DNA from: Triglochin maritima
Taxonomy: Eukaryota; Streptophyta; Magnoliopsida; Alismatales; Juncaginaceae
Direction: 5' to 3'
DNA: 64,000 nucleotides
Assembly: GCA_963682175.1 (NCBI GenBank)
Contig: OY821787.1
Coordinates: 22,732,501 to 22,796,500, forward strand
Part shown: piece by piece, positions 10,055 through 21,995 of the stretch
Layout: every line of letters starts with the position of its first letter
How positions within the stretch are numbered: the first letter of the stretch is position 1
Translations under genes and position numbers: made by a program
The notes under the pieces: model-generated
Seen by the model: only the letters and a program-made list of their open reading frames with translations
Told to the model about the DNA's origin: nothing
The model's database searches: none

Positions 10055-11590
10055 TCTTCATTTTGTATCTGCAGAGGACCCCATGTGGGTTAAGAATCAA
10101 CCACCTGATACCCTTCCTTTCAAACAACCTGACAGAGGTTCACCTCTCATTCATGCCACCTGTATTGCTCACTCTCAAGAGGCATCAAATGACCACAATG
10201 CTTGTAAGGGTGTCGGGTGGTCAAGCAATTCTGTTTTGTATGTTGCGAGCCCATGCATGTGCATTTCTGGCTCGAGAGATGGTGGGTTCCATTTGATGTC
10301 CCTTGACATATGAAGATGGGAGCCCATTTTTGTACATAGTTAAAAAAAGACTCCTTCAGTGAGCATCGATTGTTGTGGGCTCCAACCCTTGAGTATTTGG
10401 TCCCCATTTCTTTCACGTATTTGTATCCCTTCTTTAGCATCTCACAGGTTTTGAGGGAAGTCGGGTTTTTGTTCATCAACATAACCTTGAACTTCCTTTT
10501 GCGCTTCATATTGGTGAGATCTTTCCTTTTTCATGCATAAATTGATGTAGTATCATGCTCCCATTCATTGAGGAATTTGCATGAAGTAGGTGTGGGAGGG
10601 TGTTTTACGTGTGTACATAGTCGAGTTTTTTTCCTTTGATTTTATTTTCATTTGTGTGCATTGATAAGGTCATGTTAGTGTGCTGCATTTAATATCGATA
10701 TATCTGCTTGCCATGATCCTTGGGTCACTTGTCTTCTTTTGCTTGCCTAGTGCTTCAAAATGTTCACAATTCTTTCAAAATCTTCATGTGTTTCTGAAAG
10801 AAAATGTTTTGTGGGTTTTGTGTGTGTTTAGCATGTGCAAAACCGTTGAGTGGCAAAGTAAAAAGAAAACTCCCAAAATTGTCTTGAACTTGATGCATTA
10901 GGAAATCTAGTACAGTGGCTTTAGGACTTATCTAGTCGTTAGGATGCACCCCGGTTTTCCCTCGGGGGCCGAGTAATCATAGGGTTTCAGTACTTAAGCA
11001 TTTAAAGAAGTCCACCCTGATCCTAGTGAGTCACTAATTCGTGTCTGTTAATTTAAGAAAGTTTGTTGTAGTCAAGGACCTTTTAATTTTTTTTGTGAGA
11101 CATTAAGTGTAGGGGCTTTGGTTCATGTGTATATAAAAAATAAGTGAGTAGGTGTTCTCTCTCCTCGCACGGCTCCTATCACTTGGGAAAGTAGGTCTGA
11201 GGGGACTTTGTGCCGGGTGCTTTTGAGTCATCTGACTTGGGATGCGCCGAACTCCCGTTACACGGGTGGTAGGGATTGCCCTATGTGGAGATTTGGGGAA
11301 AGGTGTACGTGATAGTGTAAGTCCTCATAGACAACGATGCATGAAACCTGACCCTGGGAGAATGAAGCTCCCACTTATAAAAAAAGGAGAAAAGAAAAGA
11401 AACAAAAAGGAAAAAAATGGTAATGCAAATAAGAACCTTAATGGACATTACACTTTGTATCACTTGAGCATGTTGAGGTTGTCCATGTCTTTCACTTAAT
11501 TCCTTATTTAACTTGCACGAATGGTTCCTTTGGCTCAGTGTGTGGACTGATTACCTATATAGAGTTGGCCCGTAGGATTACCGCGTCCAT
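10055..11590 (+). other. K0 3' untranslated region, left part
   Basis: Homologous to the K1 3' region 18200-19560: the GACTCCTTCAGTGAGCATCG segment, the CACCCCGGTTTTCCCTCGG segment and the TTACCGCGTCC segment occur in the same order. An A-rich tract lies at 11378-11418. It ends at TCCAT (11586-11590), the left copy of a target duplication, and resumes at 33612. No gene is visible. Confidence 0.75.
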
Positions 11591-12014
11591 TGATTGACAT
11601 CATTTCATGCTTATATTTGTATCTTATATCCATTATCTTTCACCTAAGCATAAAAGGACCCAGAAGCTGGGAAAAAGGACTGAATTGTGAGATCTGGGGA
11701 CCAAGATGCAAGGAAGAAGGACCTGATTGCAAGATAGAAGGACCTAAGAGCAAAACAGAATACTCCACACTATCATGGGGAGTATTTTACCAATTCGATT
11801 CAGGTCGGAGCTCCAACAAGTCAAGTAACTGCATCAAAAACCAACAATACCAGAAAGAAAAGCCCACAACAAATTCCAACGCGATCCGAAGTTTATGGAC
11901 CGCCAATTGGCGTTCTTGGACCGCTAATTGGCGGTCCATATTGATCACGATCTGCCCAAATTTCTCCTGGACTTGTATGAATGTTTGTTTAGGCTATTTT
12001 TGGTATTGCTTTAG
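11591..12014 (+). repeat. K1 5' LTR, first part
   Basis: Starts TGATTGACATC right after TCCAT. A deletion of about 62 bp near 11650 lies between short direct repeats. It carries two GACCGCYAATTGGCG hairpins at 11897-11940. It stops at TTTAG (12010-12014), where a solo LTR is inserted, and continues at 13089. Confidence 0.85.
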
Positions 12015-13083
12015 TGATTGACATCATTTCATGCTCATATTTGTATCTTATATCCATTATCTTTCACCTAAACAATGCTATGTCACGAGTTTTATGTTTA
12101 GTTTTCAGGAATAAATAGGTTTGAAGAGATGAAACATAAAAGGACCCAAAAGCTGGGAAAAAGGACTAGATTGTGAGATCTGGGGACCAAGATGCAAGGG
12201 AGAAGGATCTGATTGCAAGACAGAAGGACCTAAGAGCAAAACAGAATACTCCACACCATCATGGGAGTATTTTACCAATTCGATTCGGGTCGGAGCTCCA
12301 ACAAGTCAAGTAACCGCATCAAAGACCAACAATACCAGAAAGAAAAGCCCAAAACAAAAATGAGCAGGATCTGAACCATATAGACCGCTAATTGGCGGTC
12401 CATTTTGACCCAAATCCGCTCAAATTTCTCCAGCACATGTATTAGAGGATGTTTAGGCTATTTTTGGTATCTGTTTAGTCCCACATCGGGGGATTGTCCC
12501 GGTTTGCCTTTTTCCATGGCTATAAATAGAACTCTTCACCTTCCATTGTAATCACTCCATATTTTAAGTGGCTATTCTTCCTACTAGAAGTGAGGCCTTG
12601 AAGCACACACTAAAGTAAGAGGATGCTACTTTTAATGTGAGTCATTTTATCAATAAAGTTTTGTGTTTCTTTCATTGTTTGTTTTATGCTTATTTTATTG
12701 TTTGTGCATGTTTTAGTTTAATCGTCTTTTAATTCTAGCTTAGTTTTAATATGCTTTCTTTCATGTGCTTAAAGAATGTATTCTACACCCACCTCTTTGC
12801 ATGTGTGCACTCACTCCACCCCTTAGGAGTTTTCCATTTCTGTATTCCAGCATTCTTCCTTTGTTGTTAGTTTAGTTGTTATTCCATCGTTTGTTTGTTT
12901 CGTTCGCATTTCATACTTCTTAGTGTAGCGTAGTCTAGATTAGCACAATCAATCATCTTCTCCATTTTTTTGCCACTTGATTTCGTACAAACGAGAGGCT
13001 ACTCACCTCCCTGAGGACGACCCGTACTTGCCACCGCTTCATCGCGGCCGTGCACTTGCGGTAGAAATATAAAACGTTCAACA
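12015..13083 (+). repeat. Solo LTR inside the K1 5' LTR (TSD TTTAG)
   Basis: TGATTGACATC...ACGTTCAACA, flanked by TTTAG at 12010-12014 and 13084-13088. It has an internal deletion near 12760 that removes part of the R/U5 region. It keeps a hairpin (12383-12402), the snRNA-type element (12478-12488), the TATA box (12521-12528) and the full U5 block. The perfect target duplication shows that it arrived as an independent insertion. Confidence 0.9.
12478..12528 (+). promoter_or_regulatory. USE-like element plus TATA box in solo LTR
   Basis: GTCCCACATCG (12478-12488) matches the plant U-snRNA upstream sequence element RTCCCACATCG exactly. TATAAATA follows at 12521-12528, 32 bp downstream. Confidence 0.75.
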
Positions 13084-13993
13084 TTTAGTCCCACATCGGG
13101 GAATCGTCCCGGATTAGCTTTTTCCATGGCTATAAATAGAACTCTTCACCTCCTATTGTAATCACTCCATATTTTAAGTGGCTATTCTTCCTACTAGAAG
13201 TGAGGTCTTGAAGCACACACTAAAGTAGTAGGATGCTACTTGAAATGTGAGTCATTTCATCAATAAAGTTTTGTGTTTCTTTCATTGTTTGTTTATGCTT
13301 CTTTTATTGTTTGTGCATGTTTTAGTTTAATCGTCTTTTATTTCTAGCTTAGTTTTAATATACTTTCTTTGCTTAGTTTAATAATTAGTGTAATGTTTAG
13401 TGAGTAGTTCCATCCCCTTTGGGGGGTGGAGTAGATGTACATACTTGCATTAGAGAATGGGATGAATGCTTTATTTTTGATGTGTTGATAAAACATGAAT
13501 GTATGCTTGCTTGCTTAGGATAGAATTTATAACTTGATGAGTTTTGCTAAAATGATTAGACACCTCTCATGCTTGTTTAGGTTCTGAAATAAACAACTTG
13601 CATATGTAAATGTTAATCAATAAGTTGGTGAATAGATTGATAGGTTTTGCCATAACATTTAGACACTTTCTATGCTTGATAAACACCACCTTCATGTGCT
13701 TAAAGAATGTATTCTACACACACCTCTTTGCATGCGTGCACTCACTCCACCCCTTAGGGGTTTTCCCATTCCTGAATTCCAGCATTCTTCTTTTGTTCTT
13801 AGCTTAGTTGTCATTTCATTGTTTGTTTCTTTCGTTCGCATTTCATACTTCTTAGCGTAGTTTAGTGTAGAGTAGCATAATCAATCTTTCTCCCCCAATT
13901 TTTTGCCACTTTATTTCTGATAAACAAGAGGCTGCTCACCTCCCTGAGGACGACCCGTACTTGCACTTGCGGTTTTAAATAAAACGTTCAACA
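13084..13993 (+). repeat. K1 5' LTR, second part
   Basis: Continues the LTR after the solo insertion. It has GTCCCACATCG at 13088-13098, TATAAATA at 13131-13138 and the R/U5 region, and ends AACGTTCAACA just before the primer site. The U5 block lacks 21 bp between short repeats near 13962; the K1 3' LTR shares this scar. Confidence 0.88.
13088..13138 (+). promoter_or_regulatory. USE-like element plus TATA box of K1 5' LTR
   Basis: GTCCCACATCG at 13088-13098 and TATAAATA at 13131-13138, separated by 32 bp. The solo LTR inserted immediately 5' of this promoter unit. Confidence 0.75.
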
Positions 13994-13999
13994 AGTTTT

Positions 14000-14017
14000 T
14001 GGCGCCGTTGCTGGGGA
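14000..14017 (+). other. Primer-binding site of K1
   Basis: TGGCGCCGTTGCTGGGGA, one transition away from the tRNA-Asp complement, six bases after the LTR end. Confidence 0.88.
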
Positions 14018-15058
14018 ACTGCCAGTCCATACTCTTGTTTGGACGATTCTTGTGGATTTAATTTGTGTTTTGTAGTTGTGCTTTGTTTCAGGAGACTTGG
14101 AGTCATCAGGAGGAACGCCTGGAGAAGTTTGGAGTCAAGCTGAGCACTTCAGACCGCCAATCAGCGGCCTGAGACCGCCAATTAGCGGTCTGGTAATCTT
14201 TGTTGGCTCTTTTATTTCTTTGGTCTGTTTGAATAATTGATGTAGTGATCTGGGATTTAATTTGGCATGTTTTGACTTATAGTTTGTTCCCAGATCCATA
14301 ATCAAATCTCCTTTAAGCAACTTGGACCCTAAAACTCAAAGCAAAAGATTAGGCATTCTTGTTGTTTAGGTCATGCATCATGTATGTGACTTAGGCATTT
14401 AGATTGTCTTTTATCTTAGCTTTATTTTCTGTTGCTGAGAGTTAGCGTGAGGTACGCACCTTCTACTCTCATTCATGCATTTCATATGAACATGCATTAG
14501 TTAGTAGGAAGTGCATTGAAACAAGTGTGAGTTGAGCGTTTGTTTGGAGAGTTGATTGCTAGATTAGGACTCCAAAATGCTACTAATGAGGGGCTGTCCC
14601 ATAAAAGATAAGGTGGGGAATTTCATCACCGTTTCCTTCGCCCCACAAACCACACTAATAAAGAGCCTAATTCTAAAATCAAGTAGACATTGGCCTTAAG
14701 GATCCCGGACGCATTAGGAGAGTGATCCGGTCCCGACCGTCATGACCTGATCGGCGTTGCCCACTTTGTCGATAGTAGGAGAGACGAGATCTCCGGATCT
14801 TGGCTCACTTGCTGGGCTTTGTGGTCCTCGTTGTAGGGAGGTGAGGCGTGTTGAGACCGTGTGACCTCGCAGTTAGGCGTCGTCTAGCTGTAAGGACCTA
14901 TAGCGACCTTAGGATTGCTTAAGCCTTGTTTGCTTGTGTGCTTCTACCTGTACCCATCCGCCTTAGCATAAGGACTTCTTCCCTTCTCTCCTGAGTCATT
15001 CTTTCTCTCCTATGTTCCCCCGTCTTCTCCTCTACGCACATTCTTTGAAAAAAAGGTT
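14018..15058 (+). other. K1 leader
   Basis: About 1 kb of non-coding sequence before gag. Two imperfect hairpins of the GACCGCCAATTGGCGGTC type lie at 14151-14192, about 135 bp after the primer site. The leader is collinear with that of F (55215-56279). No convincing gene. Confidence 0.7.
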
Positions 15059-18000
15059 TTGGTTTGTGTGCATTCACCTTTGTGTATGCTTTCGTGGACA
15101 CGAGACGAGAGGGGTCGTTTGACGAGGAGCGTTGTCAATCCGGCTTCGGTCATCGATTTCTCGACGCCTTCCTCCTCTCGTGTCCCACACAGTCCGAGTT
15201 CAATGGCTGCTAATATCCGTGAGGAGGAGCAATTGCTGGACCCACCTGTTCCACCAGTGCTTCCAGTTGTCGCTCCCATACCTCTGCGTGATCGATGCTA
15301 CCCGAGCCGTACTGCTCTACCTTCATGCATCGTATTGCCAGAGGCAAATGGGAACCATTTTGAGGTTAAGCCTCAGTTTATTTCCATGCTCCCTCACTTC
15401 ACTGGGAAAGGTGACCCCTATATCTTTCTCAGGGAATTTGAGGAGGTCTGTGCTATGTTCAAGCTGCAACAACTTAGCACAGACTCCATCCATCTTAGGC
15501 TTGTCCCCTTTGCGCTGAAGGATGACGCCAAGAAGTGGTTGTACAGCAACCATGCGAATGCCTTTAGGACTTGGGATGAGTTTCAATCTGCATTTCTCAA
15601 GAAGTACTTCCCAAATCATCGGACTCAAAAATTGAGGAACGAAATCAATTCGTTCTATCAACATGAGACCGAACCATTCCATGCATACTTAGAGAGGTTC
15701 AAGGAGCTACTATCCTCATGCCCTCACCATGGCATTGAGTTGTGGCGCCTTTGTGAGATTGTGTATGATGGTCTTCACATCCCGTCAAGAATGCTCCTTG
15801 AGTCCATGTGTCAAGGAGAGTTCTTGGGAAAGGATGAAAGGGAGGCATGTGCTTTCCTAGAAGACCTTGCTGAGAAAACCATGCAATGGGAGAGTGTGAG
15901 GGAACCAGCTGCATCATCTAGTATAGGAGCGAGGATCGCGAATGCAAACTCGACTAGATCGGGTACCGCATTTGCTATTGATACCACTACGGCCACCGAG
16001 GCACGCATGGCGGCCTTAATACGCCGTATGGATTCGATTGAGCTCTAAAACCAACAAAGTGCATCTCACATATCCACATCTAATCCAGTTCCCTGTCATT
16101 CATGTGGTAGGATAGGTCATATAGGGGGTGAATGTGCATCCATTCCTCTTGAGATGGAACATGTAAATGTCGTCTATGATAGATCCAGGAATGACCCATA
16201 TTCATCATCATATAACCCTGGATGGAGGAACCACCCCAATTTTTCATGGAACCAAACTAATGCCCCGGGTGGTCCTACCAAATCCTCTAGACCACATTAC
16301 CAATCACACCAACCTCTCATGCATGCACAATCCTATCAGCCACCCCAAGCGCAAACCACCAATCAATCAGGTTTCCCAAATTCCAATAATATGGAAACCC
16401 GATTAAATTCGCTTGAGACCTTGACTCGTGGACTTGAAAACTCAATGAAAAATTTTATGTCACCCACGAGTCAAGTTCTCACTTCAAATCAGCAGTCCAT
16501 CAAATCTCTAGAGCTTCAGATGGGCCAATTGGCTCAGTCTGTACATGAAACAGAGAAATGGTTTTTTCCTAGCCAGCCTGTGGCTAACCCCCGAATGTAC
16601 CAACAACAACACATGCAAAATGAGAATGTAGTACCTCGGGGAAGGCAAATGAACCATGTGGAGGAACCTGTTCACCATGTCAATTCCATTGTGACCTTAA
16701 GGAATGGAAAACAGGTTGACAATCACATTTCCTTGCCACCACCACCATTTATGCAGCCCCTCAGTGGGAATGGTGGTGAAGAAGAGGTTGAGGGTGAGGG
16801 TAATACACCAAAGCTTTCTTCTCAGGCACCGCAGAAAACCTACCTGCCAAAAGCTCCCTATCCAAGTAGGTTAACCAAAAAGCAGAGTGACAACATGGAC
16901 AAGATATTAAAGGTGTTTAAGCAAGTAAAGGTTAACATCCCCTTGTTGGATGTCATCCAACAAATACCTCAATATGCCAATGTGTTGAAGGATCTCTGCA
17001 CAACCAAGAGGAAGACCAATGTTCCTAAGAAAGCATTCTTGGCTGCAAATATCAGCTCACTTTTGTCCAATCCCACCTACACAAAATACAAGGACCCTGG
17101 GTGTCCTACTATTCAGTGTACGATAGGGGACACTAGAATGAGCAATGTTTTGCTTGATTTAGGATCAGTGGTCAACCTCCTCCCATTCTCTGTTTATCAA
17201 CAGTTGAACTTGGGAGAATTGAAACCAACGAAGATCACCCTTCAATTGGCAGATAGATCCATTCGTATTCCCATGGGGATTATCGAGGATGTGCTTATCA
17301 AAGTTTGAGATTTTATATTTCCAGTCGATTTTGTTGTCCTCGATACCAATCCTGTTGCGAACACCCACTCTCAAATACCTTTGATTTTGGGTAGACCATT
17401 TCTGGCAACCTCCAATGCCTTGATTAATTGTAGAAATGGTCTCATGAAGCTCTCATTCGGTAACTTGAGTGCTAAGTTTCATGTGTTCAACTATGGTAAG
17501 CAACAGGAACCCATGGATGAACATTTAAATCTAAATCTCATCCGCCAATTGGAGAAAGCACCACAAAATCAACGAACACCCCTAACCCCAATGCAACCCG
17601 TTGAGAATGTTCGTGGGCCCAGCGAAAACTCATTGCCTGTCTTCGTAATGCAACAGAGTGAGCTGGCCTCGAACATGAATGTCCAAAGGGAGTGTTCGTT
17701 GCATGATTCAGTTGAGAGTACTAGTGAGAGTGAGACACCTCATCATATGCCTATACCAGAAGGTGTCTCTACCTCATGTCCCATGGCCATTGAGCCATTT
17801 GAGCTTCATATTGACTCCAACAAGGACCCACCTATGACCGAGCTTATGCTTGATGATCTAAATGATGGTGGGAGGTCCTTGTTGGATGACTTGGGGAGAA
17901 GCCCCATTCTTAGTGATGCAAGTCTGCTGCATCCATCGAATGAGCCTGGGGAACTCATTCCGATGCACCCGCCTATTGGTTGGAGGGTTTTGTTCGATGA

Positions 18001-18190
18001 GCAACTAAACCCTAGTGAGGCAACACAACTTCATTCTTTGTTGCCCACACCCAACCAATATCATGAGGGGTTCGAGCCTTTCAGCTTTGACCTTCCACCC
18101 CTCATGACACCTCAGAGTACTAGTGGAGTTTGCCCATCTCGGCAAGTCTCTGGTCCTCATGACTTGATGTTCTCATTTGATGTTCCTTGA
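15059..18190 (+). pseudogene. K1 gag-protease gene with two stops
   Basis: One frame runs from 15059 to 18190 with stops at 16046-16048 (TAA, where F and H have a Gln codon) and 17306-17308 (TGA, where F and H have Gly). Order: N-terminal tail; capsid (LREFEEVCAMFK, DDAKKWLYSN, FLKKYFPNHRT, YLERFKELLSSCPHHG); CCHC knuckle (CHSCGRIGHIGGEC) at about 16099-16140; Gln/Pro-rich linker; protease. The active loop reads LLDLGSVVNLLP, with Val replacing the usual Ala. ILGRPFLATS follows at about 17383-17412. After the protease come about 240 residues of acidic, Pro/Ser-rich sequence shared with F and H and not assigned to any family I know. No reverse transcriptase follows. The start could be 15059 or the later ATG at 15203. 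Confidence 0.9.
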
Positions 18191-19809
18191 CCAAATGATT
18201 ATGAGAATATCATTGTTCCTGTACGTATCATGTAAAAAAAAAGAAAAAAGAAGATGAAAAAAAAGAGAGAAAAAAAGTGTGTAATAAAAGACTCCTTCAG
18301 TGAGCATCGATTGTTGTGGTCCCCAACGCTTGTGTACTTGGGCCCAATCTCTTCACGTATTTATCTCCCTTCTTCAGCTTCTCACAGGTTTTGAGGGAAT
18401 TTGGGTTTGTGTCCATAAACATGACCCTGAACGTCCCTTTGTACTTCATGTTGGTGATATCTTTCCTTTTTCATGCATATCTACATGTAGTATCTTGTTC
18501 ACATTCATTGAGCACAATGCATGAAGTAGGTGTGGGGGGTGTTTTACGTGTGTACATAGTCGAGTTTTTTCTTTTGATTTTTTTTTGTTTTCTTTTGTGT
18601 GCATTGTTAGGGTCATGTTAGTGTGCCGCATTTAATATCGATATATCTGCTTGTCATGATCCTTGGGTGACTTGTCTTCTTTTGCTTGCCTAGTGCTTTA
18701 AAATTTTCACATTTCTTTCAAAATCTTCATGTGTTTGCGAAAGAAAATGTTTTTGTGGGTTTTGCGTGTGTTTAGCATGTGCAAAACCATTGAGAGGCAA
18801 AGTAAAAAGAAAGCTCCCAAAATTGTCTTGAGCTTGATGCATTAGGATTTCTAGTTTACTGGCTTTAGGTCTTATCGAGTCGTTAGGATGCACCCCGGTT
18901 TTCCCTCGGGGGCGTGTAATCATAGGGTTTCAGTACTCAAACATTTAAAGAAGTTCACCCTGAACCTAGTGAGTCAAATAATTCGTGTCTGTTAGTATAA
19001 GGAAGTTTGTCGTAGTCAAGGGCCCTTAATCTCTTTTTGTGAAACTTAAGTGTAGGGGTTTTGGTTCCCATATAGATAAGTAAATAAGTTGTTTTCTCTC
19101 TTCTCGCACGGCTCCTATCACTCGGGAAAGTAGGTCTGAGGGGACTTTGTGCCTGGTGCTTTCGAGTCATCTGACTTGGGATGCACCGACTGAACTCCCG
19201 TTACACGGGTGGTAGGGATCGCCCTATGTGGAGATTTGGGGGAAGGTGTACATGATAGTGTAAGTCCTCATAGGCAATGATGCACGAAACCTGACCCTGG
19301 AAGAATCAAACACCAACCAATAAACTGCTCCAAAGAAAAAGAAAAAAAAGAAAAAGAAAAGAGAAAAAAGAAAAAGAAAAAAGTGTCAAATAAGAACCAA
19401 AACAGATTTTACACATTGTATCACATTCAGAAGTTAAGGTTGCCCATGTCTTTCACTTAAGTCCTTAACTAACTTTCACGAATAACTCATTAGGCTAGGT
19501 GTGTGGACGGATTACATATATAGAGTCGACCCGTAGTATTACCGCGTCCCATGATCGACAAAATAAGTCCAACGAGTCGTGTAGCTAGATTGATTAATGC
19601 ATCTTGTTCGGATTTTGTGGGTATATCCGTTGAAAACCCTCAGGAGACAACACTCTTCCTCCTTGGCGACAAGGAGGTTTAACGGCTTGTTGCACGTGCT
19701 AAGTGCAACCGTGATTCCTACGAAAGTGAGTTAGGATTTCTTGTTTTTCGTATGCTTTTCTCGTTCTTTGTTTTGCTCGGGACTAGCAAAATTTAGGTGT
19801 GGGGGTATT
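18191..19809 (+). other. K1 3' untranslated region and polypurine tract
   Basis: About 1.6 kb without coding. A-rich simple tracts occur at 18234-18277 and 19338-19382. A perfect 8-bp stem-loop lies at 19658-19677. The polypurine tract AGGTGTGGGGGTATT lies at 19795-19809, directly before the 3' LTR. The same blocks occur in F, H and K0. Confidence 0.75.
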
Positions 19810-21201
19810 TGATTGACATCATTTCATGCTTATATTTGTATCTTATATCCATTATCTTTCACCTAAACAATGCTATGTCATAAGTTTTATGTTTAGTTTT
19901 CAGGAATAAATAGGTTTGAAGAGATGAAGCATAAAAGGACCCACAAGCTGGGAAAAAGGACTGAATTGTGAGATCTGGGGACCAAGATGCAAGGAAGAAG
20001 GACCTGATTGCAAGACAGAAGGACCTAAGAGCAAAACAGAATACTCCACACCAACATGGGGAGTATTTTACCAATTCGATTCGGGTCGGAGCTCCAACAA
20101 GTCAAGTAACCGCATCAAAGACCAACAATACCAGAAAGAAAAGCCCACAACAAAAATGAGCAGGATCTGAACCATATAGACCGCCAATTGGCGGTCCAAG
20201 ACCGCTAATTGGCGGTCCAGTTTGGCCCAAATCCGCTCCAATTTCGCCAGCACATGTATTAGAGGATGTTTAGGCTATTTTTGGTATCTGTTTACTCCCA
20301 CATCGGGGGATTGTCCCGGTTTGCCTTTTTCCATGGCTATAAATAGAACTCTTCACCTTCCATTGTAATCACTCCATATTTTAAGTGGCTATTCTTCCTA
20401 CTAGAAGTGAGGCCTTGAAGCACAAACTAAAGTAGGAGGATGCTACTTGAAATGTGAGTCATTTCATCAATAAAGTTTTGTGTTTCTTTCATTGTTTGTT
20501 TATGCTTCTTTTATTGTTTGTGCATGTTTTAGTTTAATCGTCTTTTATTTCTAGCTTAGTTTTAATATGCTTTCTTTGCTTAGTTTAATAATTAGTGTAA
20601 TGTTTAGTGAGTAGTTCCATCCCCTTTTGGGGGTGGAGTGGATGTACATACATGCATTAGAGAATGGGATGAATGCTTTATTTTTGATGTGTTGATAAAA
20701 CATGAATGTATGCTTGCTTGCTTAGGATAGAATTTATAACTTGATGAGTTTTGTCACAATGATTAGACACCTCTCATGCTTGTTTAGGTTCTGAAATAAA
20801 CAACTTGCATATGTAAATGTTAATCAACTAAGTTGGTGAATAGATTGATAGGTTTTGCCATAACATTTAGACACTTTCTATGCTTGATAAACACCACCTT
20901 CATGTGCTTAAAGAATGTATTCTACACACACCTCTTTGCATGCGTGCACTCACTCCACCCCTTAGGGGTTTTCCCATTCCTGAATTCCAGCATTCTTCTT
21001 TTGTTCTTAGCTTAGTTGTCATTTCATTGTTTGTTTCTTTCGTTCGCATTTCATACTTCTTAGCGTAGTTTAGTGTAGAGTAGCATAATCAATCTTTCTC
21101 CCCCAATTTTTTGCCACTTTATTTCTGATAAACAAGAGGCTGCTCACCTCCCTGAGGACGACCCGTACTTGCACTTGCGGTTTTAAATAAAACGTTCAAC
21201 A
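19810..21201 (+). repeat. K1 3' LTR (1392 bp)
   Basis: TGATTGACATC...ACGTTCAACA. Two hairpins lie at 20179-20219. The USE-like element has C instead of R at its first base (20295-20305), and the TATA box is at 20338-20345. It shares the 21-bp U5 deletion (near 21165) with 13084-13993, which identifies the two as the LTR pair of K1. The expected TCCAT duplication does not follow; a second leader does. Confidence 0.9.
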
Positions 21202-21336
21202 AGTTTTTGGCGCCGTTGCCGGGGAACTGCCAGTCCATACTCTTGTTTGGACGATTCTTGTGGATTTAATTTGTGTTTTGTAGTTGTGCTTTGTTTCAGG
21301 AGACTTGGACTCATCAGGAGGAACGCCTGGAGAAAT
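21202..21336 (+). other. Second K1-type leader fragment with primer site
   Basis: AGTTTT, then TGGCGCCGTTGCCGGGGA at 21208-21225, then leader sequence nearly identical to 13994-14128. It breaks off into a partial LTR. An LTR followed by a primer site and leader is the signature of tandem elements sharing an LTR, followed by a deletion. Confidence 0.8.
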
Positions 21337-21995
21337 ATAAAACGTTCAACATTTCGTCCCACATCGGGGAATCGTCCCGGATTAGCTTTTTCCATGGCTA
21401 TAAATAGAACTCTTCACCTCCTATTGTAATCACTTCATATTTTAAGTGGCTATTCTTCCTACTAGAAGTGAGGTCTTGAAGCACACACTAAAGTAGTAGG
21501 ATGCTACTTGAAATGTGAGTCATTTTATCAATAAAGTTTTGTGTTTCTTTCATTGTTTGTTTATGCTTCTTTTATTGTTTGTGCATGTTTTAGTTTAATC
21601 GTCTTTTATTTCTAGCTTAGTTTTAATATACTTTCTTTGCTTAGTTTAATAATTAGTGTAATGTTTAGTGAGTAGTTCCATCCCTTTGGGGGGTGGAGTA
21701 GATGTACATACTTGCATTAGAGAATGGGATGAATGCTTTATTTTTGATGTGTTGATAAAACATGAATGTATGCTTGCTTGCTTAGGATAGAATTTATAAC
21801 TTGATGAGTTTTGCTAAAATGATTAGACACCTCTCATGCTTGTTTAGGTTCTGAAATAAACAACTAGCATATGTAAATGTTAATCAATAAGTTGGTGAAT
21901 AGATTGATAGGTTTTGCCATAACATTTAGACACTTTCTATGCTTGATAAACACCACCTTCATGTGCTTAAAGAATGTATTCTACACCCACCTCTT
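21337..21995 (+). repeat. Partial LTR, left of copia element C
   Basis: Begins with 17 bp identical to the end of the solo LTR (ATATAAAACGTTCAACA), followed by TTTCGTCCC. The USE-like element is at 21356-21366 and TATAAATA at 21399-21406. Sequence variants match 13084-13993 better than the K1 3' LTR. It is interrupted by element C and resumes at 27287. Confidence 0.85.

Noticed and set aside
18234..18280. Poly(A)-like tract as sign of a LINE or processed transcript end
   Set aside because: The same A-rich tract is found at the same place in F and H as part of the 3' untranslated region; no LINE coding or target duplication.
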